A DNA stretch of 7,377 bases from Pseudomonadota bacterium (GTDB lineage: Bacteria > Pseudomonadota > Gammaproteobacteria > UBA11654). The notes beneath the pieces were generated by a model, which made no database searches, was not told where the DNA came from, and saw only the letters and a program-made list of their open reading frames with translations. This document shows positions 6,279 to 7,377 of this stretch, one piece after another. The first letter of the stretch is position 1. Each line of letters starts with the position of its first letter. Both the position numbers and the translations under genes were made by a program. The DNA lies in NCBI GenBank assembly GCA_029979325.1, contig JAPOHS010000046.1, positions 1 to 7,377 of the forward strand, read 5' to 3'.

Positions 6279-6464
6279 TCAATCCTTTTTTCTAAAGATC
6301 GACTTTAACTTATACCAATAAGATTTAATCACCAGACCAAGCGTTGCAAACATTCCTAAGATAGCAGATATCAGCATACCTCCAGTACTGGGATCAAGAT
6401 ATGCATGGGCATTATTTACATAGCAGAGAGATATGATAGAAATAACGAGTATTTTTTTTGTCAT
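6279..6464 (-). CDS. Small secreted or membrane-anchored 'YLDPSTGG' protein, polysaccharide-cluster type
   Basis: A 61-residue protein. Residues 1-21 form a signal peptide (basic MTKK, hydrophobic core, AHA cleavage site). Next come YLDPSTGG (22-29), a transmembrane segment at about 30-48 and a basic tail (KSYWYKLKSIFRKK, 47-60). I recognise this as the short 'AYxDPGTGS ... K.YW.K.K..F' family often seen in bacterial surface-polysaccharide clusters; I know of no assigned function. The orientation would place YLDPSTGG in the periplasm and the basic tail in the cytoplasm. ATG 6464 is preceded by TGAGGT (6478-6473) with an 8-nt spacer, whereas ATG 6479 has no ribosome binding site, so 6464 is preferred over the 66-aa form. 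It sits 20 nt after the PntC-like gene and 9 nt before the transferase, suggesting it partners the transferase or organises the complex (inference). Confidence 0.75.
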   Translation of the reverse strand: MTKKILVISIISLCYVNNAHAYLDPSTGGMLISAILGMFATLGLVIKSYWYKLKSIFRKKD

Positions 6465-6472
6465 CTGTGAAT

Positions 6473-6478
6473 ACCTCA
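6473..6478 (-). promoter_or_regulatory. Shine-Dalgarno site for the YLDPSTGG protein
   Basis: TGAGGT on the minus strand, 8 nt before ATG 6464. It overlaps the alternative ATG at 6479, arguing against that earlier start. Confidence 0.6.
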
Positions 6479-6484
6479 TTCGGT

Positions 6485-7234
6485 CTATTTAGAGAGATAT
6501 TCTAAATCAGTTTCTAAAACCATGGGATAAATTTCTTCTTTTGCACGTTTTAGATGATCTGGATCATCAATCTCTGACCAGACTAAGTCATCAATTGTTA
6601 AACATGAAATGGATGTCTCTGAAGCAACTGCCACCAGCGCATTGGTTTCATAATCGGCCATTTTGTGTTTCGGATCTTGCTTATAAAACTGCATCATTTT
6701 CTTAAATAGTTCACTGCCTATTTTAACTATCCCAACCAGCTCTCCGGCTGGAGAGCTTCCAAGCTCATTGATGTTTTTTGACATTGATACCAATCTATCA
6801 CGATATGTTTCAACAAAAACTTCATCTCCACAATCACTGAAACCACTGAGTAATATACAATCCTCAGAGCGATAATTGAGAACTGATTCAATTGCTCTGT
6901 ATTCAAAAATGATATCTGATTCAAGCAGCAGAAATGGAGGTGAAACCTTATCGGCAATCATGGATAGCGAATGCAATGTTCCAGATTGTTTAAAATCAGG
7001 ATTCATCACAAGACTCACTTTAGATTCATACAGCTTTGGTAATTTTTCAAAATATTCTGATTGATAACCTGTGACGATCCATACCTTCTCAATGCCGCTT
7101 TTTATCAATTTTTCAATTGACTCCTCAATGATAGATTGCTTCCCAAGTTGCAACAAACCTTTTGGTTTACCATCATTTTCATCGCCCAATCGACTTCCCA
7201 AGCCTGCCGCTAATATGACAGCTTCATTGACCAT
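6485..7234 (-). CDS. pntC: MobA-like nucleotidyltransferase, probable 2-aminoethylphosphonate cytidylyltransferase
   Basis: A 249-residue cytoplasmic nucleotidyltransferase. Proposed reaction: CTP + 2-aminoethylphosphonate gives CMP-AEP + PPi. Motifs: the nucleotide-binding loop LAAGLGSRLG (8-17) with K23-P-K25, VTGY (54-57), a FLLLESDIIFE segment (101-111) with acidic D107, GELVGI (164-169), MADYE (192-196) and a C-terminal LVWSEIDD (217-224). The LLLESDIIFE, GExVGI and WxEID set fits what I recall of PntC and related phosphocholine (LicC-type) cytidylyltransferases. The AEP substrate is inferred mainly from the preceding gene, the end of a PhnW-type AEP transaminase, which it overlaps by 11 nt; fused PntC-transaminase proteins are known. 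ATG 7234 was chosen because it starts four residues before the conserved AVILAAG strand. GTG 7264 would add ten residues and has no clear ribosome binding site. Alternative: phosphocholine or sugar-phosphate cytidylyltransferase. Confidence 0.8.
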   Translation of the reverse strand: MVNEAVILAAGLGSRLGDENDGKPKGLLQLGKQSIIEESIEKLIKSGIEKVWIVTGYQSEYFEKLPKLYESKVSLVMNPDFKQSGTLHSLSMIADKVSPPFLLLESDIIFEYRAIESVLNYRSEDCILLSGFSDCGDEVFVETYRDRLVSMSKNINELGSSPAGELVGIVKIGSELFKKMMQFYKQDPKHKMADYETNALVAVASETSISCLTIDDLVWSEIDDPDHLKRAKEEIYPMVLETDLEYLSK

Positions 7235-7377
7235 GACTACCGAAGAATTTTTCAAACAAATCACACAACATTGTGATATCTGATTGCTCCATGTGACCCA
7301 TTGTTGAAATCCTAAATATATTTTTCTTGAAACTGCCTTGGCCTTGATAAATTACAAAACCATTATTTTTCATATAA
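7224..7377 (-). CDS. phnW: C-terminus of a 2-aminoethylphosphonate-pyruvate transaminase (partial, runs off window)
   Basis: Only the last 50 or so residues are present. They include NNGFVIYQGQGSFKKNIFRI, then STMGHMEQSDITMLCDL, ending in SHGQ and a TGA at 7226-7224. This matches the C-terminal domain of class V PLP aminotransferases of the PhnW type (GFxIYxG...FRIxxxG...D...L). The FRI arginine lies 28 residues from the end, close to the position of the substrate-binding Arg340 in the 367-residue Salmonella enzyme as I recall it. PhnW interconverts phosphonoacetaldehyde + alanine and AEP + pyruvate, in either synthesis or breakdown. Next to a PntC-like gene, synthesis of AEP for activation is the likely direction. 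The stop overlaps the next gene's ATG by 11 nt, so the operon and its promoter begin outside the window. Other class V aminotransferases cannot be fully excluded from so short a fragment. Confidence 0.75.
   Translation of the reverse strand, partial: YMKNNGFVIYQGQGSFKKNIFRISTMGHMEQSDITMLCDLFEKFFGSHGQ

Noticed and set aside
6727..7283. Frames at 6727-6957 minus, 6876-7064 plus and 7071-7283 plus
   Set aside because: Shadows of the PntC-like gene and the PhnW end, whose motifs are clear in the other frame.
1..7377. CRISPR arrays, tRNA or rRNA genes, insertion sequences, long direct or inverted repeats
   Set aside because: I read both strands and saw no repeated units, no tRNA-like cloverleaf, no transposase motifs and no terminal repeats.

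Overview
The window comes from an AT-rich proteobacterial genome, most likely a gammaproteobacterium. This rests on a CGFS glutaredoxin, a gamma/beta-type pyruvate dehydrogenase E2 of the 'VPDLGDF' class, and a YejM/LapC-like inner-membrane protein, a family of Gram-negative gammaproteobacteria. A marine or aquatic origin is plausible from the low GC, tight packing and phosphonate genes, but this is inference. Nearly every base is coding; there is no gene-free stretch above 300 bases.

Layout. (1) Positions 1-1167, minus strand: a glutaredoxin gene (grxD type) followed 24 nt later by a pyruvate dehydrogenase E2 gene whose 3' part runs off the left edge. (2) Positions 1168-1302: a divergent promoter region. 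(3) Positions 1303-1902, plus strand: a short multi-pass membrane protein resembling the N-terminal membrane part of the PuuD (Urate_ox_N) family, without its cytochrome c domain. (4) Positions 1921-1952: a bidirectional terminator shared with the convergent operon. (5) Positions 1934-7377, minus strand: a tightly packed operon that enters from the right edge. In transcription order it holds the end of a 2-aminoethylphosphonate (AEP) transaminase (PhnW type), a PntC-like CMP-AEP cytidylyltransferase, a 61-residue secreted or anchored 'YLDPSTGG' protein, a CDP-glycerol glycerophosphotransferase-fold protein, a YejM/LapC-like membrane hydrolase that keeps its metal-site motifs, and a divergent YidC-like insertase with a signal peptide.

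How the genes may work together (inference). PhnW would make AEP and PntC would activate it as CMP-AEP. The CDP-glycerol-transferase-like protein is then a natural candidate to move the AEP phosphonate group onto a glycan or lipid. The secreted small protein, the YejM-like hydrolase or transferase and the YidC paralogue would act at the inner membrane or in the periplasm on the resulting phosphonate-decorated envelope molecule. This looks like a largely uncharacterised phosphonoglycan or phosphonolipid assembly module and is the most interesting content of the window.

A second theme is start codons. Two genes that homology says are intact (the E2 and the YejM-like gene) have no in-frame ATG, GTG or TTG at the expected place. 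In both, the position matching a normal N-terminus is an ATT codon.
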